Program-made: the position numbers and the translations under genes
From: DASPWW01 sp963756745
GTDB taxonomy: Bacteria > Actinomycetota > Thermoleophilia > Solirubrobacterales > 70-9
Assembly: GCA_963756745.1 (NCBI GenBank)
Contig: CAVWOU010000010.1
Coordinates: 124,001 to 188,000 of the forward strand
Reading direction: 5' to 3'
DNA length: 64,000 bases
Part shown: positions 21,986-30,288 of the stretch, piece after piece
How the letters are laid out: each line of letters begins with the position of its first letter
Position numbering within the stretch: position 1 is the first letter of the stretch
The notes under the pieces: model-generated
Told to the model about the DNA's origin: nothing
The model's input: the letters and a program-made list of their open reading frames with translations, nothing else
The model's database searches: none

Positions 21986-23314
21986 TCACTCGCTGCGGCG
22001 CCGGCGGCTTCGACCTGCCGGGCTCGCCTCACCGTACGCCGATGCCACCGCCGCCGCGATCGACTCGGCGGTGATCGCGACCAGCCGTCGGAGGTCGCGC
22101 TTCGAGATCGCGAGCGGAGGCATCAGCACCACGACATCGCCGAGCGGGCGGATGATCGCGCCGCGACGGCGCGCCTCGAGGGCGACCCGGTGCCCGAGCC
22201 TGAGTGCCGGGTCGTGGTCGCCGAGGTCGATCCCGACCATCATCCCCCGGCCGCGAACCTCCGCGACCTCGGGCATCGCCGCGACTGGCCCCAGCAGGTC
22301 GCCGAGCAGGCGGATCTTCGGCTGCACGCGAATCAGCGTGCGCTCGCGCTCGAACGCGTCGAGGCTCGCGATCGCCGCCGCGCACGCGAGCGGGTTGCCG
22401 GTGAACGTGTGGCCGTGGAAGAAGGTGCGGAACTCCTCGTGGGCGCCGAGGAAGCCGTCGTGCACGCGCTCGGTGGTCAGGGTCGCCGCGAGGGGGAGGT
22501 AGCCACCCGTGAGCCCCTTTCCGACGCACAGGAAGTCGGGCGCGACGCGCTCCTGCTCACAGGCGAACATCGTCCCGGTGCGCCCGAACCCTGTCGCGAC
22601 CTCGTCGCAGATCAGCAGCAGGCCGTGGCGGTCGCACAGCTCGCGCATGGCGCGCAGGTACCCGGGCGGCTGCACGCGCATTCCGGCCGCGCCCTGGACG
22701 AGCGGCTCGACGATCACCGCGGCCACCTCCTCTCCGTGGAGGTCGAGCACGCGCTCCAGGTCCGCGAAGTCGCCCGGCTCCACGCGGTGCGCGCCGAACA
22801 GCAGCGGGCCGTACGCGCCGTGGAACAGCTCGATGCCGCCCACGGACACGGCGCCGAGCGTGTCGCCGTGGTAGGCGTCGCGCAGGCACACGAACGAGGT
22901 GCGTCGGGCATGCTGGCCGCCCCGCTGGCGCCAGTACTGGAACGCCATCTTCAGCGCCACCTCGGTCGCCGTCGAGCCCGAGTCGGAATAGAAAACGCGG
23001 CTCAGCCCCGGCGGCGCGAGCTCGACGAGGCGCGCGGCGAGCTCGGCGGCCGGCTCGTGCGTGAGGCCCAGCAGCGTCGAGTGGGCGACGCGTTCGAGCT
23101 GGCCCCGCACAGCGCCGTCGATCTGCGGGTGCCGGTGCCCGTGAACGTTGCACCACAGCGAGGAGACGCCGTCGAGATAGCGCCGACCCTCGGAGTCGAT
23201 CAGCTCGGTGCCCGCGGCTCGGTCGATGACGACCGGCTGCTCCCGGGCCCACTCGAGCATCTGCGTGAACGGATGCCACAGGTGCCGCTGGTCGAGCTCG
23301 CCGGTCGTTGGCAT
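21986..23314 (-). CDS. bioA: Adenosylmethionine-8-amino-7-oxononanoate aminotransferase BioA
   Basis: Third-from-last step of biotin synthesis: transfers the amino group of SAM to KAPA, giving DAPA. It is a PLP enzyme of 442 residues. WHPFTQM at the N-terminus is a BioA hallmark; GSTATEVALKMAFQYW and CDEVATGFGRTG follow. The PLP lysine is in CVGKGLTGGYLPLA. It lies on the same strand as bioB-F-D but is separated from them by a plus-strand GNAT gene. A TATCGT box 13 nt before the ATG is a possible promoter. Confidence 0.95.
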   Translation of the reverse strand: MPTTGELDQRHLWHPFTQMLEWAREQPVVIDRAAGTELIDSEGRRYLDGVSSLWCNVHGHRHPQIDGAVRGQLERVAHSTLLGLTHEPAAELAARLVELAPPGLSRVFYSDSGSTATEVALKMAFQYWRQRGGQHARRTSFVCLRDAYHGDTLGAVSVGGIELFHGAYGPLLFGAHRVEPGDFADLERVLDLHGEEVAAVIVEPLVQGAAGMRVQPPGYLRAMRELCDRHGLLLICDEVATGFGRTGTMFACEQERVAPDFLCVGKGLTGGYLPLAATLTTERVHDGFLGAHEEFRTFFHGHTFTGNPLACAAAIASLDAFERERTLIRVQPKIRLLGDLLGPVAAMPEVAEVRGRGMMVGIDLGDHDPALRLGHRVALEARRRGAIIRPLGDVVVLMPPLAISKRDLRRLVAITAESIAAAVASAYGEASPAGRSRRRRSE

Positions 23315-23357
23315 CGTGCCGCCGGCGACGATAGAGGCCCCCCCGGCCGGAACCGGA

Positions 23358-23363
23358 TAGCTT
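23358..23363 (+). promoter_or_regulatory. -10 box of the GNAT gene (leaderless)
   Basis: TAGCTT, 7 nt before the GTG at 23371. Confidence 0.55.
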
Positions 23364-23370
23364 CGGTCGC

Positions 23371-23841
23371 GTGCAAGTGTGGGTTGCCAGCGGGGACGAC
23401 GCGGCCGAGGTGACCCGGCTGATGCTCGCGTTCCGCGACTGGTGGGGCCGCGATGATCCCGCCGACGACGCCGCGGCGGCCGGCGTCGCGCGGCTGCTGG
23501 CCGACGATGGAACGGAGTTCCTGCTGGCGTCGCCGGACGACAGCGCCCCGGCCGGAGTGTGCCAGCTCCGCTACCGCTACGGGTGGTGGTACGACGCGCC
23601 CGACTGCTGGCTCGAGGATGTGTTCGTGACGGAGGACGCGCGCGGGCTCGGGCTCGGCCGGGCGCTCGCGAAGGCCGCGATCGAGCGCGCGCGGGAACGC
23701 GGCTGCCGCCGGGTCCAGCTCGACGTCAACGAGGTCAACGCCGAGGCGCTCGCTCTATACCGCAGCCTCGGCTTCGACTCGATGCAGGACCCGCCCGGAG
23801 GGAACCTGCACCTCATGACGCGCTGGATCGACCCGGACTGA
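23371..23841 (+). CDS. GNAT-family N-acetyltransferase
   Basis: A 156-residue acetyl-CoA-dependent acyltransferase. The CoA-binding motif is EDARGLGLGRALAKAA (about residues 88-103), followed by the C-terminal VNAEALALYRSLGF signature. The substrate is unknown. It is inserted between bioA and bioD on the opposite strand. Its 3' end overlaps the end of bioD by 29 bp tail to tail, so antisense effects on biotin genes are conceivable. Confidence 0.85.
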   Translation: MQVWVASGDDAAEVTRLMLAFRDWWGRDDPADDAAAAGVARLLADDGTEFLLASPDDSAPAGVCQLRYRYGWWYDAPDCWLEDVFVTEDARGLGLGRALAKAAIERARERGCRRVQLDVNEVNAEALALYRSLGFDSMQDPPGGNLHLMTRWIDPD

Positions 23842-24526
23842 GCCACTCGTCGAGCGGGAGCACGGAGGCGGCCTCGGCGAGCGACTCGGGATTGGTCGGC
23901 GGGAGCCCGGTGACTCTGGCGCGTCCAAGCCGCTCCACCGTGGCGCGGTTCGAGCGCTCGATCGGCTCGGGGTCGTCGGGCCACGGCGTCATCACGACGC
24001 CGGCAACCTGCATGCCTCCCGACCGCGCGGCCTCGAGCGTGAGCAGCGTGTGGTTGATCGTCCCGAGCCCGGTGCGCGCCGCGATCAGGACCGGCAGGGC
24101 CAGATCGGCGGCGAGATCGCGCACCAGGTAGTCGGGCGTCAGCGGGACCATCAGGCCGCCGACCCCCTCGACGACCAGGGCGTCGGAGCCCTCCCCGGCA
24201 TCCCGAGCTCCGCGCAGCAGCGCTTCGGCGTCGATCGAGGCGCCGGAGAGCTCGGCGGCATAGTGCGGCGAGACGGCCGGCCCGAATCGGTACGGAGCCA
24301 CCTCCTCCGGGGATTGCCCGGCGCTCGCCGCCCTGGCGAGCAGCTCGTGGTCGGGTGGCCACTCACCGGGCTCCTCGTCGAGCCCGGTGACGGCGGGCTT
24401 CACCGCGGCGACCCTCTCGCCGCGTGCGGCGAGGCCGGCGCAGATAGTCGCGGCGAGGACCGACTTGCCGACCCCGGTGCCGGTCCCGGTGACGAACACC
24501 CCCCGGGGTGTATCGGCGCTCGCCAC
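23813..24526 (-). CDS. bioD: Dethiobiotin synthetase BioD
   Basis: Closes the ureido ring of DAPA with CO2 and ATP. It is a 237-residue P-loop ATPase with GTGTGVGKS at residues 14-22, VKPAVTG (substrate-side Lys) and VEGVGGLMVPL. The GTG at 24526 lies 9 nt after the bioF stop, so it is the third gene of a bioB-bioF-bioD operon. The 3' end overlaps the GNAT gene. Confidence 0.95.
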   Translation of the reverse strand: MASADTPRGVFVTGTGTGVGKSVLAATICAGLAARGERVAAVKPAVTGLDEEPGEWPPDHELLARAASAGQSPEEVAPYRFGPAVSPHYAAELSGASIDAEALLRGARDAGEGSDALVVEGVGGLMVPLTPDYLVRDLAADLALPVLIAARTGLGTINHTLLTLEAARSGGMQVAGVVMTPWPDDPEPIERSNRATVERLGRARVTGLPPTNPESLAEAASVLPLDEWLSPGRSSAS

Positions 24527-24535
24527 TTAGTGGCC

Positions 24536-25732
24536 CTAGGCGGCTTGGTCGAGCGCTTCGGGCCGGCCCACGGGCAACCCGAGCTCCCGCGCTGCGGCCG
24601 CGATCGTGCGCGCCGCGCGCCGCAGCTCGCGCGGGCGGTGGGTCGCCATCACCGTGAGCCGCAGCCGCGAGGTGCCCTCGGGAACCGTCGGCGGGCGGAT
24701 CGCCTGGGCGAACGCGCCACGCTCCAGCGCGCGCTCGCAGAGCGCCGTCGCCATGCTCGCCTCGCCTACGACGATCGGGAGGATCTGGGTGTCCGAGTCA
24801 CCGGGGTCGAGGCCCGCCGCGCGCAGCTCGGAGCGCAAGGCGTCGGCGTTGTGGCGCAGCCGCTCGACGCGCTCCGGCTCGGAGGCCAGGATCTCGAGTG
24901 CGGCCGACGCGGCGCCGACCGAGGGCGGCGGTAGGCCGGTGGAGAAGATGAACGGCCGCGCCGCGTTGACCAGCAGCTCCGTGATCTCGTGCGACGCGCA
25001 CACGTAGGCGCCGTAGCTCCCGAGCGCCTTGCCGAGCGTCCCGACGACCACGTCGACCTCCGAGGCGAGGCCCGCCTCGGCGACGCTGCCGCGCCCGCCC
25101 GGTCCGACCGCGCCCGTGGCGTGGGCCTCGTCGACGAGCAGCCGGCACCGGTGGCGCCGCGCCAGCCCGAGCAGCTCGGCCAGCGGGGCGATGTCGCCGT
25201 CCATTGAGAACACCCCATCGGTGACGATCAGCGAGGCACGGTCGCCCGCCTTGCGCAGCCCCCACGCGAGGTGCTCGGTGTCGCAGTGCCGGTACACGAA
25301 CCGCTCCGCCCGCGACAGCCGGCACCCGTCGATGATGCTGGCGTGGTTGAGCTCGTCGGAGAGCACGACCTCGCCGCGCCCGGCGAGCGCGGCGATCGTG
25401 CCCGCATTCGCGAGGTACCCCGACCCGAACAGGAGCGCCGACTGCGCGCCTTTGAACGAGGCGAGGCGCTCCTCCAGGAGCGCGTGCGGAGTCATGTTCC
25501 CGGAGATCAACCGCGACGCCCCGGAGCCGGCGCCCCAGCGCATCGCCGACTCCGCCGCCGCCTCACGGACCCCCGGGTGCTCGGCCAGCCCGAGGTAGTT
25601 GTTCGAGCACAGAAGCAGCACGTCGGCGCCGTCGAGCGTTATCCGAGGACCCTGCGCGCCCTCGACGAGCCTCAGCCTGCGGTGGAGCCCCGACCTGCGG
25701 AGCTCGGCGAGCCGCTCGGCAGGGTCTACCAC
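24536..25732 (-). CDS. bioF: 8-amino-7-oxononanoate synthase BioF
   Basis: Condenses pimeloyl thioester with alanine to give KAPA; PLP-dependent, 398 residues. Signatures are CSNNYLGL, LSDELNHASIIDG, DEAHATGAVG and the PLP lysine in VVGTLGKALGSYGAY. The start overlaps no other gene and lies 4 nt after the bioB stop, so it is translated from the bioB message. No bioC or bioH for pimeloyl-ACP synthesis is present in the window. Confidence 0.95.
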   Translation of the reverse strand: MVDPAERLAELRRSGLHRRLRLVEGAQGPRITLDGADVLLLCSNNYLGLAEHPGVREAAAESAMRWGAGSGASRLISGNMTPHALLEERLASFKGAQSALLFGSGYLANAGTIAALAGRGEVVLSDELNHASIIDGCRLSRAERFVYRHCDTEHLAWGLRKAGDRASLIVTDGVFSMDGDIAPLAELLGLARRHRCRLLVDEAHATGAVGPGGRGSVAEAGLASEVDVVVGTLGKALGSYGAYVCASHEITELLVNAARPFIFSTGLPPPSVGAASAALEILASEPERVERLRHNADALRSELRAAGLDPGDSDTQILPIVVGEASMATALCERALERGAFAQAIRPPTVPEGTSRLRLTVMATHRPRELRRAARTIAAAARELGLPVGRPEALDQAA

Positions 25733-25736
25733 GGGG

Positions 25737-26888
25737 CTAGTCGCCCCAGCCGGGCGGCTCGGCGGGCGCTGCGCTCGGGTAGGCGGGCGGCTTGCGCTTC
25801 TTCTTGACCACCCGCAGGTGCTTGGCGGGGTCCCAGAAGTTCGCCTCCGCCTGGCTGTCGATCAGCTCCTCCATCGGCGTGTCCGGCGTCTCGCCCTCGA
25901 GCCATCCGGATCGGTTGTCGGGACGGGGGTTGGAGCCGTTGTCCTCGTGGCGCGCGACGTTCAGCCCCTGGTCCTCGAACATCGCGCGGTCGTCGGCGGG
26001 CTCCGCGCCCAGGGTGGTGAGGAAGTTCCCCATCATCACCCCGTTGAGCCCCGCGCGGACGGCGAGCGGCTGAAGGTCGCCGAGGTTCTCGACCCGCCCG
26101 CCGCACAGCCTGAACAGCGCGTCGGGGAGGATCAGGCGGAAGATCGCGACCCACTTCACGACCTCCCACGGGTCCATCAGCGGCCTGTCGCCGAACTTGG
26201 TCCCCGAGCGTGGGTTGAGCAGGTTGATTGGGACCGACGTGGGGTCGATCTCGGACAGCTCGAACGCCATCTCGACTCGCTGACGAGGCGACTCGCCGAG
26301 GTTGAGGATGCCGCCCACGCAGGTCTCGAGCCCCGCCTCCTTGACCGCTGCGATCGTTCGCGTGCGGCCCTCGTAGCGCACCGTGGTCGTGACCTCGTCG
26401 TAGTAGGAGCGCGCGGTCTCGACGTTGTGGTGCACCCGCTGCACCCCGGCGTCCTTGAGCTCGCGGGCCCGCTCGGCGGACAGGTGCCCGACCGACGCGC
26501 AGCGCTTCAGGTTCGTGTGCTCGGAGACGAGCCGCGCTCCCTCGACGATCTTCGCGAAGTCGCGCCGCGACAGGCCCTGGCCCTGGGTGACCATGCAGAA
26601 GCGGTGCGCACCGGCGGCCTCCGCGGCGCGCGCGTGCTCGAGGATCTGCTCCGGCTCGAGCATCGCGTGCATCGGCGTGTCGGCCTCCGCGTAGCGCGAC
26701 TGGGCGCAGAACCCGCAGTCCTCGGCGCACCCGCCGGACTTCGCGTTGACGAGCGAGCACATGTCGGTGGAGTCGTCGAAGCGCTCGCGGCGCACGGTCC
26801 AGGCGCGCTCGACGAGGTCCCCTATCTCGTCGCGATCGGTGATCTCGGCGAGACCGAGCGCCTCGTCGAAGCTGATCAGGGAGGCCAT
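25737..26888 (-). CDS. bioB: Biotin synthase BioB with extended C-terminus
   Basis: A radical SAM enzyme that inserts sulfur into dethiobiotin. The [4Fe-4S] cluster cysteines are C54-x3-C58-x2-C61 (GGCAEDCGFCAQ). Ligands of the second cluster and the substrate motifs (RCASVG, HHNVETA, ETCVGGI, INLLNPRSGT) are all present. It has 383 residues. After the usual end near GNFLTT about 90 residues remain, ending in a basic/proline-rich KKKRKPPAYPSA tail of unknown role. The ATG at 26888 is set by a TACGCT box 9 nt upstream; longer open frame upstream is rejected. It is the first gene of the operon. Confidence 0.94.
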   Translation of the reverse strand: MASLISFDEALGLAEITDRDEIGDLVERAWTVRRERFDDSTDMCSLVNAKSGGCAEDCGFCAQSRYAEADTPMHAMLEPEQILEHARAAEAAGAHRFCMVTQGQGLSRRDFAKIVEGARLVSEHTNLKRCASVGHLSAERARELKDAGVQRVHHNVETARSYYDEVTTTVRYEGRTRTIAAVKEAGLETCVGGILNLGESPRQRVEMAFELSEIDPTSVPINLLNPRSGTKFGDRPLMDPWEVVKWVAIFRLILPDALFRLCGGRVENLGDLQPLAVRAGLNGVMMGNFLTTLGAEPADDRAMFEDQGLNVARHEDNGSNPRPDNRSGWLEGETPDTPMEELIDSQAEANFWDPAKHLRVVKKKRKPPAYPSAAPAEPPGWGD

Positions 26889-26897
26889 GCGTGCGTG

Positions 26898-26903
26898 AGC
26901 GTA
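26898..26903 (-). promoter_or_regulatory. -10 box of the bioB-bioF-bioD operon
   Basis: TACGCT on the minus strand, 9 nt before the bioB ATG. No BirA- or BioQ-type operator that I can recognise lies beside it. Confidence 0.45.
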
Positions 26904-26982
26904 GGAGCAGTCCCGGACGCCGCGGCTATTCCGCGCCGCTACTCCGCGCCGCGCGGCGTGTTGTAGGGGGCGATCGAGGGGG

Positions 26983-28791
26983 ATGAATGAACGGCTGAGA
27001 TCAGCTCGTTCGACGGCCGCCGGCAGGGGGCGGCCGTCGGCGTCCCCCGGCGGGGGGCGGCGGCCGGCGGGCACGGCTAGGCGGGCCGTCCCGCCGGCCG
27101 CCGTCCTCGCGCTCCTCGCCGCGGCGGTCGCGGCGCTTCCGGGCTCGGGAGCGGACACCGCCGACGCAAAGCCCAGGCCCCGTCCCAACGTGATCGTGGT
27201 GATGAGCGACGACCAGACGGTGGAGTCGATGCGGGTGATGGGCAACGTCAACTCGCGGCTCGCCGAGTTCGGGGTCACGTTCGCGAACAGCTTCGTCAAC
27301 TACCCGCTCTGCTGCCCCTCCCGGGCGACCCTGCTGACCGGCCAGTACGGCCACAACCACGGCACGATGTCCAACACGCCTCCGCTGGGAGGATTCGACA
27401 AGTTCAACGCCGAGCACGGCGGCAACACCCTCCCGGGCTGGCTCCAGGGCGACGGGTACTACACGATCGAGGTCGGCAAGTACCTGAACGGGTACGGAAC
27501 CGCCGCGACCCGGACCCTCGTTCCGGAGGGTTGGACCGAGTGGTTCGGGGCGGCGGAAAACACGCAGAGGGTCTACGACTACGCCCTCAACGAGAACGGG
27601 ACGCTCGTCAACTACGGCGAGGCGACGTCGGACTTCAAGCAGGACGTGATCACCGCGAAGGCGGTGGACGCGATCAACCGGCGCGCCCCGACCGACCAGC
27701 CGTTCTTCCTCAACGTCAACTACACGGCGCCTCACAGCGGCGGCAACCCGAGCACGAACCCTCCCGCCGACTGCGACGGAACCGCGCAGCCGGCGCCGCG
27801 CCACGCGACCGCGCTCGACGCGGAGGCGCTGCCCCAGCCGCCGAGCTTCAACGAGGCGGACGTGTCCGACAAGCCGCCCGACATCCAGAACCGGGACCCG
27901 ATCACCGCTAACCAGCGCAACAACCTCACGCGGCAGTACCGCTGCCGCCTCGAGTCGATTCTCTCGGTCGACGAGGGCGTGGGCTCGATCATCGACGCAC
28001 TGAGGGCGCAGCGCGAGCTCGGCGACACGCTGATCATCTACACGTCCGACAACGGGTTCTTCAGCGGCGAGCACCGCGTGCAGAACGGCAAGACGCGCCA
28101 CTACGAGCCCTCGAGCCGCGTGCCGCTCGTGATGCGGGGCCCGGGGGTGCCCGAGGGCAAGACGGTGCGCGAGCTGGCCGTCAACGCAGACCTCGCGAAG
28201 ACGGTCCTCGACGCGACGGGAACCTCGCCCGGCCTGAACCTGGACGGCCGCTCGCTTCTCACGCTCGCCGAGGAGCCGAAGCGCGAGTTCGGCCGCGAGA
28301 TCCTGATCGAGACCCCTACCTACACGGGGATCCGCAACGCCCACTTCAAGTACGTCGAGCACACCGGCGGCGTCAGTGCCGGCGCTGTCGAGCTCTACGA
28401 CCTCGAGAAGGATCCCTTCGAGCTCGAGAGCCAGCACGCCAACCCAGCGTTCGCCCCGCTGCGTTCGCAGCTCGCCGCCCGCCTCGCGGCGTTGCGCGAC
28501 TGCGCCGGCGACGGCTGCCGCACGAAGCCGAGGCTGAAGCTCAATGTGAAGGAGAGGAGTGGCTGCGCGCGCCGCGGCGCCCGCGCCCGGATCAAGGGCC
28601 GGGACGCGCAGCGGCTTGGCGACGTCAGCTTCACGGTTGACGGGCGCAGCGACGGCAGCGACGGCGGCGCGCCGTTCAGCGAGAAGCTCGGGAAGCTGAA
28701 GCCGGGCAAGAAGTCCGAGGTGCGTGCGAGCGCCGCGATGTCCGACGGCCGGCGGATCACCCTCGACGAGAAGGTCCGGGCCTGCGGCTGA
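26983..28791 (+). CDS. Secreted type I sulfatase with C-terminal Ig-like domain
   Basis: A 602-residue exported sulfohydrolase. An N-terminal signal anchor (VLALLAAAVAALPG) precedes MSDDQT, a metal-binding aspartate pair. The formylglycine motif is C110-C-P-S-R, in the CxPxR form that is matured by FGE. Later YTSDNGFFSGEH supplies the remaining metal ligands. After about residue 510 comes a Cys-containing, basic, beta-rich domain. The substrate could be a sulfated polysaccharide or lipid. No FGE gene is in the window. The G/C-rich leader contains an 11-bp hairpin (27011-27039) within the signal-peptide codons. Confidence 0.88.
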   Translation: MNERLRSARSTAAGRGRPSASPGGGRRPAGTARRAVPPAAVLALLAAAVAALPGSGADTADAKPRPRPNVIVVMSDDQTVESMRVMGNVNSRLAEFGVTFANSFVNYPLCCPSRATLLTGQYGHNHGTMSNTPPLGGFDKFNAEHGGNTLPGWLQGDGYYTIEVGKYLNGYGTAATRTLVPEGWTEWFGAAENTQRVYDYALNENGTLVNYGEATSDFKQDVITAKAVDAINRRAPTDQPFFLNVNYTAPHSGGNPSTNPPADCDGTAQPAPRHATALDAEALPQPPSFNEADVSDKPPDIQNRDPITANQRNNLTRQYRCRLESILSVDEGVGSIIDALRAQRELGDTLIIYTSDNGFFSGEHRVQNGKTRHYEPSSRVPLVMRGPGVPEGKTVRELAVNADLAKTVLDATGTSPGLNLDGRSLLTLAEEPKREFGREILIETPTYTGIRNAHFKYVEHTGGVSAGAVELYDLEKDPFELESQHANPAFAPLRSQLAARLAALRDCAGDGCRTKPRLKLNVKERSGCARRGARARIKGRDAQRLGDVSFTVDGRSDGSDGGAPFSEKLGKLKPGKKSEVRASAAMSDGRRITLDEKVRACG

Positions 28792-28803
28792 CCGCTTGGT
28801 GAC

Positions 28804-29607
28804 CTAGCGCCCCCGCCAGCGGGGCTCGCGCTTCTCGGCGAACGCGCGGATGCCCTCGCGGAGGTCCTCCGAGCCGAAGCTCGCGCGCCGCAGCTCGACG
28901 AGCTCGCGCTCCTGCTCGGCCGTGAGGCGGGGAAAGCTCGCCAGCGTCTCGATCGCGCGCTTGTTGCCGCGCGAGGCGAGCGGAGCGTTGGCGGCAATCT
29001 CCGACGCCAGCGAGATCGCGGCCGACTCGATCTCCCCGTCGGCGACGACCTCGTGCACGAGCCCGATCCGCTCGGCGCGCTCCGCGGGGAGCACGCGCCC
29101 GGTCAGGAACAGCTCCTTCGTCCGCGCGACCCCGATCGCCTCGATGAACCGTCGCAGCCCGGTGTGGCCGTAGATCAGGCCGAGCTTCGCCGGCGGCATG
29201 CCCAGCGTCGCACCCTCGGCGGCGATTCGTAGATCGCACCGCACCGCGAGCTCGAGGCCGCCGCCGAGGCACGGTCCCGCGATCGCCGCGACGACCGGGT
29301 ACGGGTGGGCGCTGACCGCGTCCATGCCGGCGTGAAAGGGGTGTGCGACGAGCGCCTCGGCGTCGTGCTCGAAAGACTCCTCGGGGATGTCGCCGATGTC
29401 GTACCCGGCCGAGAACGTCCCGCCCGCCCCGGTGAGGATCACGCAGCGGACCTCGATTCCCCGATCGAGCTCGGGCAGTACCTCCGCGAGCGCGTCGAGG
29501 ACGTCGCGGTCGAGCGCGTTGCGCCGCTCCGGGTTCGAGAGCGTCAGCCGGGCGACCGCCTCGGCGGGCTCGTCGAGGAGCAGTTTGCCGCCGGCTAATG
29601 ACGTCAT
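28804..29607 (-). CDS. Enoyl-CoA hydratase/isomerase family protein
   Basis: A 267-residue crotonase-fold enzyme. RRNALDRDVLDAL and GGTFSAGYDIGDI form the CoA pocket and first oxyanion loop. GPCLGGGLELAVRCDLRIA is the second signature, with Glu positions as in hydratases. The reaction is probably hydration or isomerisation of an enoyl-CoA in beta-oxidation. The start ATG overlaps the stop of the biotinyl-domain gene as ATGA, indicating translational coupling. The start codon also lies inside a perfect 12-bp palindrome, AATGACGTCATT (29597-29608). It converges on the sulfatase gene. Confidence 0.88.
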   Translation of the reverse strand: MTSLAGGKLLLDEPAEAVARLTLSNPERRNALDRDVLDALAEVLPELDRGIEVRCVILTGAGGTFSAGYDIGDIPEESFEHDAEALVAHPFHAGMDAVSAHPYPVVAAIAGPCLGGGLELAVRCDLRIAAEGATLGMPPAKLGLIYGHTGLRRFIEAIGVARTKELFLTGRVLPAERAERIGLVHEVVADGEIESAAISLASEIAANAPLASRGNKRAIETLASFPRLTAEQERELVELRRASFGSEDLREGIRAFAEKREPRWRGR

Positions 29608-29897
29608 TCCGCTCGAATCCTCCGCTCCCGCTCGCTCGCACTCACATGACCGGTAGCCTTGCTCGCTAGCTCGCGTCCGTCGAGGCATTCCAGGACGACC
29701 AGCACGTCCCCCTCGGAGACAGACTGGCCCTCCTCGACGCGGATCTCGGCGACCTTGCCGTCGTCCTCCGCCTCGACCGGCATCTCCATCTTCATCGACT
29801 CGAGGATCACGACGGTGTCGCCGTCGGTGACCTCGTCGCCGACGGCGACCTCGACCTTCCACACGGTGCCGGTGATGTGGGCCTCGATGCCGGTCAT
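29604..29897 (-). CDS. Stand-alone biotinyl/lipoyl-domain carrier protein (BCCP-like)
   Basis: A 97-residue protein. Residues 1-70 are a complete biotinyl domain with the modified lysine K36 in ESMKMEMP, so it probably carries CO2 for an acyl-CoA carboxylase. Free biotinyl domains of about 70 residues are common in actinobacteria. Here a 27-residue Ser/Glu/Arg-rich tail follows VLVVLE and is encoded by a dispersed repeat that also appears in truA. It is coupled (ATGA) to the enoyl-CoA hydratase. A candidate partner is the carboxyltransferase at 45.9 kb; the biotin genes lie just upstream. Confidence 0.88.
   Translation of the reverse strand: MTGIEAHITGTVWKVEVAVGDEVTDGDTVVILESMKMEMPVEAEDDGKVAEIRVEEGQSVSEGDVLVVLECLDGRELASKATGHVSASERERRIRAE
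29606..29677 (-). repeat. Dispersed ~73-nt repeat, copy 2, encoding the tail of the biotinyl protein
   Basis: On the minus strand it begins GACGCG, carries GCGAGCGAGCGGGAGCG and ends GCGGAAT, as does the copy at 531-604. It supplies the extra C-terminal residues of the biotinyl protein. Confidence 0.5.
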
Positions 29898-29943
29898 GGC
29901 CGTACGGCGCGGCACAATAACCGCCCGTGCGACCGGAAAGCCC

Positions 29944-30288
29944 ATGTTGACGGCCCTGATCGGCTTCGCCTCGGGCTTCCTCGCCGGCCTGCTCGGTATC
30001 GGGGGAGGTGGGCTGATGGTGCCGCTCCTGGTGTCCGCCGGAGGGCTCCGTCAGCGCCAGGCGCACGCCGTCTCGCTCGGAGCCGTAGTGCTGCTGGCCC
30101 TCGCCGCCGCGATCACCTACGGCGCCGCCGGCGAGGTCCGGCTCGGCACCGCCGCCGCGCTGTTCGTCGGCGGCGCTGCGGGTGCGCCGTTGGGCGCGTG
30201 GCTGCTTTCTCGCGTCGACGACCGGCTCGCGCGCCGCGCGTTCGGGATCATGCTGGTCGCTACCTCCGCCTACCTCCTGCTCACGTGA
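29944..30288 (+). CDS. TauE/SafE-family permease, N-terminal half protein
   Basis: A 114-residue membrane protein with about four hydrophobic segments, corresponding to the first repeat of a TauE/SafE (DUF81) permease. The glycine motif LLGIGGGGLMVPLL is near residue 16. Complete family members have two such halves in about 250 residues; here the second half is a separate gene overlapping by GTGA. The pair would assemble as a heterodimer exporting an organic or sulfur anion. The substrate is unknown. It starts a four-gene overlapping operon with a CoA-transferase and glycerol kinase. Confidence 0.78.
   Translation: MLTALIGFASGFLAGLLGIGGGGLMVPLLVSAGGLRQRQAHAVSLGAVVLLALAAAITYGAAGEVRLGTAAALFVGGAAGAPLGAWLLSRVDDRLARRAFGIMLVATSAYLLLT

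Noticed and set aside
27011..27039. 11-bp GC hairpin in the sulfatase signal-peptide codons as a regulator
   Set aside because: The region is very G/C-rich, so perfect stems arise easily; no conserved partner copy is seen in the window.
29597..29608. AATGACGTCATT palindrome at the enoyl-CoA hydratase start as an operator
   Set aside because: It lies inside a translationally coupled junction within an operon, away from any promoter, and 12 bp is short enough for chance.
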